Source: Faecalibacterium sp. I3-3-89
Lineage (GTDB): Bacteria > Bacillota > Clostridia > Oscillospirales > Ruminococcaceae
Direction: 5' to 3'
DNA length: 64,000 nucleotides
Assembly: GCF_023347275.1 (NCBI RefSeq)
Contig: NZ_CP094468.1
Coordinates: forward strand, 620,001 to 684,000
Part shown: positions 6,581 through 13,013 of the stretch, one piece after another
How the letters are laid out: each line of letters begins with the position of its first letter
Numbering within the stretch: position 1 is the first letter of the stretch
Made by a program: the position numbers and the translations under genes
Notes under the pieces: generated by a model
Told to the model about the DNA's origin: nothing
What the model saw: the letters and a program-made list of their open reading frames with translations, nothing else
Databases searched by the model: none

Positions 6581-8245
6581 ATGACCGCCGTGATTTACGC
6601 CCGCTATTCCAGTGATAACCAGCGCGAAGAATCCATTGAGGGTCAGATTCGTGAATGTACGGCGTATGCCGAGAAAAATGGCATCACTATCGTCAAGCAC
6701 TACATTGACCGTGCCATCTCTGCTAAGACGGACAACCGCCCGCAGTTTCAGCAGATGATCAAGGACAGCGACAAGAAGCTGTTTGATATTGTACTGGTCT
6801 GGAAACTTGACCGTTTTGCCCGGAATCGCTACGATAGTGCCCGGTATAAAACCCAGCTGAAGAAGAACGGTGTCAAGCTCATGTCAGCTACGGAGATCAT
6901 CTCCGAGGGGCCAGAGGGTATCATTCTGGAATCGGTTCTGGAGGGCTATGCAGAATACTACTCTGCCGACCTTGCCGAAAAGGTTGTCCGTGGACAGACA
7001 GAGAACATCCTGAAAGGCCGCTGCAACGGTGGTCGTGGAACGTTTGGATATACGCTGGATTCCGAGCGGAAATTTCACATCGACCCGCTTGCCTCCCCTT
7101 TCGTACTGGAATCGTTCACGAAGTATCGGGATGGCCTCACGATGAAAGAGATTCGGGACTGGCTGAACGAAAATGGCATCAAGAACCCGGTCGGCGGTGC
7201 GTTCACCTATAACAGTGTCGAACATATGCTCAAGAATCGGCGGTACATCGGGGAGTTGAAATTCCGGGATGTGGTCGTGCCGGATGCGATCCCGCCCATC
7301 GTGCCACTGGAACTGTTCGATGATGTGCAGGAAAAGATTGCCAAAAACAAGAAAGCCCCTGCCCGGAGAAAGGCAGAGGACGATTACCTGCTGACCACCA
7401 AGCTGCACTGTGGCTGCTGCGGTGCGCTGATGTTTGGCGAAAGCGGTACAAGCCGGACGGGAGAAGTCCACCGCTACTATAAATGTGCCACGGTCAAAAA
7501 GAAGAAGGGCTGCAAGAAGAAAACCGTCCGCAAACAGTGGCTCGAAGATCTGGTGGTCAACCAGACCATGCAGCTTGTCCGGGACGATGCCGCCATGGAA
7601 TCCATCATTGCCAAGGTCATGGAGCTGCAAGACCGGGAGAACACCAATCTTCCCCTCTATGAGAAGCAGCTCCGGGATGCGGAATCGGGTATCCAGAATA
7701 TGCTCAACGCGATTCAGGCCGGAATCCTCACTAGTTCCACCAAGGAGCGGCTGGAGCAGCTCGAAGAAACCAAGCGAGAGCTTGAAGCCCGCATTGCGGA
7801 AGAAAAGCTGGCAAAGCCCAAGATCAAAGAGGAATTTATCCGTTTCTGGCTGATGAGGTTCCGTAAATTGGACATGAGCCTGAAAGACCAGCGGCAGGCG
7901 TTGGTGGATACGTTCATCAATTCGATTTATCTGTACGATGATAAGGTTTTGATAACCTTTAACTATAAAGAAGGTACACAGACCATCACGTTTGAGGAAG
8001 CGGCTCAAGCCGCATCAAAAGAAAATGGTTCGGATTTGGATTGCTTTACTGCACCATCTTCTGAAAAAGACCTTGTAGGTACGATACTTACAAGGTCTTT
8101 TGTTTTACTTCTCGGCAAGAAAATACTCGTCAGACTTTTCAGCCCTTTACAGGCAGTCCGACGAGTATTTTTTATTGCTGAAAGGAATGAATTTCCACTA
8201 TGGAAAAAATCAAGATGCAGCCGACTAGACCCCAAGACGTTCTGA
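6581..8245 (+). CDS. Large serine recombinase (site-specific integrase)
   Basis: A 554-residue recombinase. The N-terminal resolvase domain begins TAVIYARYSSDNQREES (catalytic serine within YSS) and includes VWKLDRFARNRYD. A recombinase domain follows (GGRGTFGYTLD to LKNRRYIGEL), then a zinc ribbon (CGCCGALMFGE with CATVKKKKGC), a coiled coil and a C-terminal LYDDKVLITFNY segment. The ATG at 6581 after GAGAGG is preferred to the GTG at 6572. The last 70 or so residues run through two terminator-like hairpins, so the tail may be read-through. It likely integrates the island carrying the agr genes. Confidence 0.92.
   Translation: MTAVIYARYSSDNQREESIEGQIRECTAYAEKNGITIVKHYIDRAISAKTDNRPQFQQMIKDSDKKLFDIVLVWKLDRFARNRYDSARYKTQLKKNGVKLMSATEIISEGPEGIILESVLEGYAEYYSADLAEKVVRGQTENILKGRCNGGRGTFGYTLDSERKFHIDPLASPFVLESFTKYRDGLTMKEIRDWLNENGIKNPVGGAFTYNSVEHMLKNRRYIGELKFRDVVVPDAIPPIVPLELFDDVQEKIAKNKKAPARRKAEDDYLLTTKLHCGCCGALMFGESGTSRTGEVHRYYKCATVKKKKGCKKKTVRKQWLEDLVVNQTMQLVRDDAAMESIIAKVMELQDRENTNLPLYEKQLRDAESGIQNMLNAIQAGILTSSTKERLEQLEETKRELEARIAEEKLAKPKIKEEFIRFWLMRFRKLDMSLKDQRQALVDTFINSIYLYDDKVLITFNYKEGTQTITFEEAAQAASKENGSDLDCFTAPSSEKDLVGTILTRSFVLLLGKKILVRLFSPLQAVRRVFFIAERNEFPLWKKSRCSRLDPKTF
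8062..8102 (+). terminator. Hairpin with T-run inside the recombinase 3' end
   Basis: AAAGACCTTGTA and TTACAAGGTCTTTTG pair around a 10-nt loop. The hairpin lies within the annotated reading frame of the recombinase, which suggests that the functional C-terminus ends earlier or that the stop codon was lost. Confidence 0.55.
8124..8173 (+). terminator. Second hairpin terminator inside the recombinase 3' end
   Basis: AAATACTCGTC-A-GACT pairs with AGTC-C-GACGAGTATTTTTT, followed by a T-run. It is a classic intrinsic terminator shape immediately before the truncated integrase-like ORF. Confidence 0.6.
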
Positions 8246-8619
8246 TAACAGAAGCCTTCGCCGACTTTATGGAGAAGTGCAAAGCTAAGAACCTCTCCGA
8301 AAAGACTCTGGGCATCTATCAGGTACACTTTAAGTTCTTCTGTGAGTACCGCAGGTACAAGGACATTTCCCTGCTGCAAAGCGTTCTGGCCTGCCTGCGG
8401 CCGGTCATCGTGGCACTTATCTTTGGCGCAGGGCTTTCCATCCTGTCGATGGTGGCGTTTGGCGGCGATGCAAAGACCCTCGCCCATCTGGACTGGGTCG
8501 GCATCGGCAGTTTTGCCGCGGCTTTTTTTGCGCTGCGGAAGCTCAAATGGAACCCCATCCTGACCATGTGCCTGTGCGGCGTGGCCGGGCTTGGGCTGCA
8601 TGGTCTGCTTGGGATATGA
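8200..8619 (+). pseudogene. Junction ORF: integrase N-terminus fused to chromate transporter C-terminus
   Basis: This 139-codon ORF is chimeric. Residues about 15-50 (EAFADFMEKCKAKNLSEKT and on) look like the SAM-like core-binding domain of a tyrosine recombinase. From LLQSVLACLRPVIVALIFGA onward it is the C-terminal membrane half of a ChrA-type chromate transporter, ending NPILTMCLCGVAGLGLHGLLGI. The change of identity near 8355-8370 marks the right junction of the inserted island in a chrA-like gene. GC content also rises there. The 5' half of chrA is not in the window. Confidence 0.7.
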
Positions 8620-8683
8620 CCGCGGGATAAATGGCCCGGAGATGCTTCTTCGGGAAGAGGAGGCAGAGCCTCGATCCCGCATA

Positions 8684-8716
8684 ACAAAGGCCGCCCTTGC
8701 CCGGGGCGGCCTTTGT
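8684..8716. terminator. Bidirectional terminator between chrA remnant and pepT
   Basis: ACAAAGGCCGCCC and GGGCGGCCTTTGT form a perfect 13-bp stem with a 7-nt loop. It lies between convergent genes and has A/T tracts on both sides, so it can serve both. Confidence 0.8.
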
Positions 8717-8733
8717 TGTATCATCTTATATTA

Positions 8734-9951
8734 TTACTTAGAGTAAAGCTCTACGATGTTCAGCAGGATCTCGGTGGCCTTGTCCATCCGCTCGACGGTG
8801 GTGCACTCGCAGACGCCGTGGAAGTTGAAGCCGCCGGTGCCGAGGTTGGGGCAGGGCAGGCCCTTCCAGCTCAGAACAGCGCCGTCGGTGCCGCCCCGGA
8901 CGGGGATCTCCTCCGGGGTCAGGCCGGCCTTTGTGATGGCCTTGCGGGCGGTCTCCACAAGGTGGAAATGGGGCTTGATCTTCTCCAGCATATTGCGGTA
9001 GCTGTCCTTGATCTCGACTTCCACCGTGCCGGGGCCATACTTGCAGTTGAGGTAGCAGGCGATGTGGAGAAGGTTGTCCTTCTTGAACTGCAGCTTGCCG
9101 ATGTCGTGGTCGCGGAGGATATAGCCCAGCTTAGCCTCGGTGACGTCGCCGTACATCTGGCACAGATGGTAGAAGCCCTGATAGCCCTCGGTCGTCTCGG
9201 GGCGGGCCATGGCGGGCAGAGCCATGTGGAACTCCATCGCCACGTTGGAGGCATTTATCATGGCGTCCTTGGCGCTGCCGGGGTGGACGGAGAAACCGTG
9301 GACCGTGACGGTGGCAGAGGCGGCGTTGAAGTTCTCATACTCGATGCCGCCCACGTCGCCGCCATCGACGGTGTAGGCGAAGTCTGCGCCGAAGCCCGGG
9401 ATGTCGAAGAGGGAAGCGCCCTCGCCGATCTCCTCGTCGGGGGTGAAGGCGATGCAGAGTTTGCCGTGGGGCAGCTTCTTCTGGATGATGGTCTCGGCGG
9501 CGGTGAGGATCTCGGCCACGCCGGATTTATCGTCTGCGCCCAGCAGGGTAGTGCCGTCGGTGGTGATGAGGGTCTCGCCCTTCAGCTCTTTCAGGAAGGG
9601 GAAGGTGGAGGTCTTCATGACCATGCCGGTGCCGGGCAGGACGACATCGCCGCCGTCGTAGTTTTCGTGGAGGATGGGCTTGACGTTCTCGCCGGAGGCG
9701 TCGGGGGCGGTGTCCATGTGGGCGATGAGGCCCAGCGCGGGCTTCTTCTCGCAGCCCTTGGTGGCGGGGATGCTGCCGTAGACGTAGCAGTGCTCGTCCA
9801 CAAAGGCGTCCTCGATGCCGATGGACTTCATCTCCTCCACCAGCAGGTGGGCCAGATCAAATTCCCGCGCGGCAGAGGGGTGAGTGCCGGATTCGGGGTC
9901 AGAGGTGGTATATACTTTGGCGTATTTCAGAAGTCGCTCGTAAGCACGCAT
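8734..9951 (-). CDS. pepT: Tripeptide aminopeptidase (peptidase T)
   Basis: A 405-residue M20B metallopeptidase that removes N-terminal residues from tripeptides in the cytoplasm. Zinc-ligand motifs are visible: GLIAHMDTAPD, DGTTLLGADDKSGVAEI, FTPDEEIGEGA (general base within EE), YTVDGG and the C-terminal GTGGFNFHG. The length matches the family. The start follows AAAGGAG at 8 nt. It is monocistronic with its own promoter and shares a bidirectional terminator with the chrA remnant. Confidence 0.96.
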   Translation of the reverse strand: MRAYERLLKYAKVYTTSDPESGTHPSAAREFDLAHLLVEEMKSIGIEDAFVDEHCYVYGSIPATKGCEKKPALGLIAHMDTAPDASGENVKPILHENYDGGDVVLPGTGMVMKTSTFPFLKELKGETLITTDGTTLLGADDKSGVAEILTAAETIIQKKLPHGKLCIAFTPDEEIGEGASLFDIPGFGADFAYTVDGGDVGGIEYENFNAASATVTVHGFSVHPGSAKDAMINASNVAMEFHMALPAMARPETTEGYQGFYHLCQMYGDVTEAKLGYILRDHDIGKLQFKKDNLLHIACYLNCKYGPGTVEVEIKDSYRNMLEKIKPHFHLVETARKAITKAGLTPEEIPVRGGTDGAVLSWKGLPCPNLGTGGFNFHGVCECTTVERMDKATEILLNIVELYSK

Positions 9952-9979
9952 AAGTAAAGCTCCTTTATGTTTTTTCTTT

Positions 9980-10008
9980 ATGATACCCTTTTTGAGGGCT
10001 TTTTACAA
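9980..10008 (-). promoter_or_regulatory. Promoter of pepT
   Basis: On the minus strand, TTGTAA (10008-10003), a 17-bp spacer and TATCAT (9985-9980) lie about 30 bp upstream of the pepT start. Confidence 0.5.
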
Positions 10009-10038
10009 GAGGGGAGTACATTTGTGATTTCAGGTGGG

Positions 10039-10556
10039 TTTTCGCGCTGGTAGCGCGGGGTATGTTTTCTCTTTTGGTCAAGTGGCATGCGCTCCGCGCG
10101 GGCCAGAGGCAGGGAGGGGTGTTTCGACTCCCCCCTCCCTACCTCTGGACTCCACTCTCCCCGCAACGAGTTAAGGGCTTCTCGCCCTTAACAAACCCAA
10201 GACGGAAGTCGAAGCCCAAAAATGCTAGCCGCTTCGCTAAACGCATTTTTTTTTGTGCTTCTCCTATTTACGGCTCCGCCGAAGATTTCACGTCTCTGCT
10301 GGACGTTACCGTCAGCAGAGAGGTAACACCAGCTGCGAAGCAGCAAATCGGAGAAACGAGAAAAAAGCGTTTAGCGAAGCGGCTAGCTTTTTTCCGTTTC
10401 GACAACTCCTTTGGGGTCTGAAAGGGGCGAGCAGCCCCTTTCTCGTGGATCCAGCGCGTCGAAATCGCTGGTGCTTTTCTGGTTCTCTTTTGGCACGCAA
10501 AAGAGAACATTGGCCTTAATGAAAGAGCGCTCTGCCCCGCGCACCAGCGCGAGAAG
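10039..10556. repeat. Large nested imperfect palindrome, non-coding
   Basis: A 518-bp block without a credible gene. The outer arms, near 10039-10083 and 10494-10556, share CGCGCTGGT, GCGCGGGG and TGTTCTCTTTTG-type segments in inverted order. The inner arms (10207-10253 and 10360-10412) contain GCTAGCCGCTTCGC and its complement. Local hairpins lie at 10102-10148, 10171-10191, 10295-10322, 10420-10443 and 10451-10471. The stretch between pepT and the kinase gene holds nothing else I can name. Confidence 0.7.
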
Positions 10557-10600
10557 CCGTTCATAAAAAACAAATTCTCCCGCAAGAGCGCTCTATACTA

Positions 10601-11176
10601 TTACCCTGTAACGACCGTCATCTCCGCGTTTCGTTCAATGGCATAGTCCGTAAAATATTCCTCTTCCAGCGGGATCCACCGCTGCACGAAATTCAGATAC
10701 CGCTTCCCCTCCCGGGCACGAAGCCGCCGCATCTGTTCTTCCGCCGAGCAGGTGACGAATACTTTTATATCATAGTAGGGCGCAAGGCTGGGGTGATGGC
10801 TGTAGCTGCCCTCTACGATGACCAGCGGCGCAGGCCCGAGCACCCGGGGCGGCAGATAGGCACCCTCCCGGCAGGAGTAGGCCTTGTAACACACGGCCCG
10901 CCCGGCCCGTGCGGGCGCGACGGCCTCGGCCCGCAGCCGCTCGAGGTGCATATTGGCGCAGGGAATGCGCTCCCAGCCTGTGACCCGCTGGGGCGGCGGG
11001 AGATAAAAGTCGTCGGTGTGGAGGGTGATGCTCTGGGGAAAGCGCTCGGCCAGCTGTGCGGCCAGCGTTGTTTTGCCGCTGCCGCACCGGCCATCCAGCG
11101 CCACGAGGACGGTGGGCTGCTGCTTGAGCCGGGCCGTGATCAGACCGGACAGCTCTTCGGGGGACACAAGATGCAT
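10601..11176 (-). CDS. Uridine-kinase-like P-loop protein
   Basis: A 191-residue nucleoside-kinase-like NTPase. Walker A is VALDGRCGSGKTTLAAQLA; a DDFY motif (LHTDDFYLPP) and IVEGSYSHH resemble uridine/phosphoribulokinase folds. The C-terminus has RLRAREGKRYLNFVQRWIPLEEEYF, a lid-type arginine-rich segment typical of this group. The internal ATG at 11176 was chosen over 11242 because AAAGGA precedes it. The precise substrate is unknown. Confidence 0.8.
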   Translation of the reverse strand: MHLVSPEELSGLITARLKQQPTVLVALDGRCGSGKTTLAAQLAERFPQSITLHTDDFYLPPPQRVTGWERIPCANMHLERLRAEAVAPARAGRAVCYKAYSCREGAYLPPRVLGPAPLVIVEGSYSHHPSLAPYYDIKVFVTCSAEEQMRRLRAREGKRYLNFVQRWIPLEEEYFTDYAIERNAEMTVVTG

Positions 11177-11261
11177 GGGGACACCATTCCTTTGCTCAAT
11201 GATCCTTTTGCCCAGTATAGCACGGCAGAGAAGATGGGGCAAATATTTTTGTAAAAAGGTG

Positions 11262-11290
11262 TTGACACAGGGCCAAAGCTATGATAAGAT
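11262..11290 (+). promoter_or_regulatory. Promoter of the DUF3793 gene
   Basis: TTGACA (11262-11267), a 17-bp spacer and TAAGAT (11285-11290). A perfect GTTAG-N6-CTAAC dyad begins 9 bp downstream, over the expected transcription start. Confidence 0.75.
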
Positions 11291-11298
11291 AATGTCAC

Positions 11299-11314
11299 GT
11301 TAGAAATAACTAAC
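11299..11314. promoter_or_regulatory. Candidate iron-regulator operator 1
   Basis: GTTAGAAATAACTAAC, a perfect GTTAG-N6-CTAAC dyad placed at the start site of the 11262 promoter. DtxR-family proteins bind dyads of this general TTAG/CTAA type, and a DtxR-family gene lies at 15520. Confidence 0.65.
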
Positions 11315-11368
11315 CTGAAAGATTCCAAGAGACAAAGCGGCTGCTGCCGCGTTCTTTTTGCAGCGCTG

Positions 11369-11384
11369 GTTAGCTGATTCTAAC
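11369..11384. promoter_or_regulatory. Candidate iron-regulator operator 2
   Basis: GTTAGCTGATTCTAAC, a second perfect GTTAG-N6-CTAAC dyad, 70 bp from operator 1 and 67 bp before the DUF3793 start. Confidence 0.6.
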
Positions 11385-11450
11385 TACACCTTCTGCATAA
11401 ACGTCGCGCCGCAGGAGACAATAGCGGAAAACAGGCAGGGAGGCCGGGAA

Positions 11451-12029
11451 ATGGAACGCAACTTTGAGACTGTGATGATCGAGCAATGCGCCCCGGTGCT
11501 GGCTGGCCTGAAGCCTGCGGGACTCTTCCGCTATGAGACCAGAGACTGCGCAGACCTTGCCCGCCGCGTCCGCAGCTGGAATGAGCAGCTGGACGAAAAA
11601 GGCCTCTGCGTCCGCGTCCTCAAGGGCTGTATGCGGACGCACCAGTATCTCGTGTACGTCTACCGTGAGAGCAGGCTGCGCGTCCTGCTGGCCCAGCCGC
11701 AGGTGCGGGACTTCCTGCGCGGCGAGGGGTACGACCTTCCCCAGCAGCCGGATGACGATGCGCCGTTGCTGCGGCAGCTGTCCCGGAGGCTCTGCTGTGA
11801 GGCTGATTTTCCCCATGAGATCGGCGTATTTCTGGGCTACCCCCTCCCCGATGTGGTGGGCTTTATCGAAAATGAGGGCCGCAACTTCACCTGCTGCGGC
11901 TGCTGGAAAGCCTACGGCGACCCTGCCGCTGCCCGGCAGCACTTCGCCCAGCTGAACAAGTGCACGGCGGTGTATCTCCGCCTGTTCCACAGCGGCACCC
12001 CCATCCAGCGTCTGGCCGTCGCAGCCTGA
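11451..12029 (+). CDS. DUF3793 family protein
   Basis: A 192-residue protein of the DUF3793 family, starting MERNFETVMIEQCAPVLAGLKPAGLF. Family-like features include RVRSWNEQL, YVYRESRLRVLL, FPHEIGVFLGYPLPDVVGFI and the cysteine segment NFTCCGCWKAYGD. The ATG at 11451 has GGAGGC upstream and is preferred to the in-frame ATG at 11358. Members often sit beside feo iron-uptake genes, as here. Biochemical role unknown. Two GTTAG-N6-CTAAC dyads in its leader suggest metal-dependent expression. Confidence 0.85.
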   Translation: MERNFETVMIEQCAPVLAGLKPAGLFRYETRDCADLARRVRSWNEQLDEKGLCVRVLKGCMRTHQYLVYVYRESRLRVLLAQPQVRDFLRGEGYDLPQQPDDDAPLLRQLSRRLCCEADFPHEIGVFLGYPLPDVVGFIENEGRNFTCCGCWKAYGDPAAARQHFAQLNKCTAVYLRLFHSGTPIQRLAVAA

Positions 12030-12131
12030 CGCTCCTGAAATCCTGACATTCACTTCCAAATACTCTCTTTTTATCCTGGCGCCCGTCGGAGTCTGCTTAA
12101 AATAGACGATGACGGGAAGAAATCCTCCTTT

Positions 12132-12183
12132 TGACACGCGGCCGCCCGGTGCAGAATACCCCCTGCACCGGGCGGCTGTGTCA
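12132..12183 (+). terminator. Long hairpin after the DUF3793 gene
   Basis: TGACAC plus GCCGCCCGGTGCAG pair with CTGCACCGGGCGGC plus GTGTCA around an 8-nt loop. No T-run follows directly, so it may act as a processing or weak termination structure. Confidence 0.45.
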
Positions 12184-12233
12184 TATGTAGAAATTGTTAA
12201 ATTTTTCTGAAAAGCAGAGGATAAAATTTGTTG

Positions 12234-12249
12234 GTTCGTACAAACTAAC
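12234..12249. promoter_or_regulatory. Candidate iron-regulator operator 3 (feo)
   Basis: GTTCGTACAAACTAAC matches GTTAG-N6-CTAAC with one mismatch. It lies 20 bp upstream of the feo -35 box. Confidence 0.5.
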
Positions 12250-12268
12250 TTTTTTTACGGAAAAATGA

Positions 12269-12297
12269 TTGACAGAATTGGTTAGTAAGTGTAAACT
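12269..12297 (+). promoter_or_regulatory. Promoter of the feo operon
   Basis: TTGACA (12269-12274), a 17-bp spacer and TAAACT (12292-12297). The spacer and -10 are covered by a further GTTAG-type site, which fits repression by a DtxR-type regulator. Confidence 0.7.
12281..12296. promoter_or_regulatory. Candidate iron-regulator operator 4 (feo core promoter)
   Basis: GTTAGTAAGTGTAAAC has an intact GTTAG half and a degenerate second half (TAAAC). It overlaps the -10 box. Confidence 0.4.
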
Positions 12298-12310
12298 ATC
12301 TATGCTGATA

Positions 12311-12326
12311 GTTGCGACTGACTAAC
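12311..12326. promoter_or_regulatory. Candidate iron-regulator operator 5 (feo leader)
   Basis: GTTGCGACTGACTAAC has an intact CTAAC half and GTTgc as the other. It lies just past the start site; with the two upstream copies it makes a three-site array. Confidence 0.4.
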
Positions 12327-12466
12327 TGCCGTAGCTTTTCGGAGGGGGACGCGGACATGAGCGAGCGCGCTGCGGCGTCTGGCTGGTGCGGCCATCCCCG
12401 AGGACGAAAAAAGCGAACCGAAACGCTCCCCGCAGAATGGGGAGCACGAATGGGAGTGGAACAATT

Positions 12467-12682
12467 ATGATGCCTTTGACTATGGCAAAAGCGGGCGAGA
12501 CCGTCACCATCCGCAAGATCACCGGGAAGGATGAGGTGCGGTTGCATCTGGCCGAACTGGGTTTCGTAGTGGACAGTCAGGTGACGATCGTCAATGAGAT
12601 CGCAGGCAACCTCATCGTTCAGGTCAAGGAGAGCCGTCTGGCCCTCGACAAGACGATGGCGAACCGCATTATGATCGGCTGA
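12467..12682 (+). CDS. feoA: FeoA-domain protein 1
   Basis: A 71-residue SH3-like FeoA domain (KAGETVTIRKITGKDEVRLHLAELGFVVDSQVTIV). FeoA proteins assist the ferrous iron transporter FeoB. The ATG at 12467 after GGGAGTGG is preferred to an upstream in-frame ATG at 12386, which would add an arginine-rich tail. It is the first gene of a feoA-feoA-feoB operon with several candidate iron operators at its promoter. Confidence 0.88.
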   Translation: MMPLTMAKAGETVTIRKITGKDEVRLHLAELGFVVDSQVTIVNEIAGNLIVQVKESRLALDKTMANRIMIG

Positions 12683-12766
12683 GCAGCGGCGAGACCGCTG
12701 TTTGGGAGACGCTCCGAAACTGGGATAGTCTCTGAATAGAAAGAAGACAAGCAGAGGAGGATTTTT

Positions 12767-12988
12767 ATGAAGACTCTGAAAGACGTTAAGGTCGGCGAGA
12801 CTGCCACCGTGGCGCGCCTGCACGGCGAAGGCCCGGTGAAGCGCCGCATCATGGACATGGGCATCACCAAGGGCGTTGAAATTTATGTCCGCAAGGTCGC
12901 CCCTCTGGGCGACCCGATGGAGCTGACCGTGCGCAACTACGAACTGAGCGTGCGCAAGGCCGACGCTGAAATGATCGAAGTCGTTTGA
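12767..12988 (+). CDS. feoA: FeoA-domain protein 2
   Basis: A 73-residue FeoA domain, MKTLKDVKVGETATVARLHG, with RRIMDMGITKGVEIYVRKVAPLGDP typical of the family. GAGGAGG precedes the ATG. It is distinct in sequence from the first FeoA and lies 25 bp before feoB. Two separate FeoA proteins with one FeoB is a common arrangement in Firmicutes. Confidence 0.92.
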   Translation: MKTLKDVKVGETATVARLHGEGPVKRRIMDMGITKGVEIYVRKVAPLGDPMELTVRNYELSVRKADAEMIEVV

Positions 12989-13013
12989 TCGCAACGAGAG
13001 GAAAGGAGCTGCA

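Noticed and set aside
8713..9957. 414-codon plus-strand ORF opposite pepT
   Set aside because: Shadow of pepT, which carries all catalytic motifs on the minus strand.
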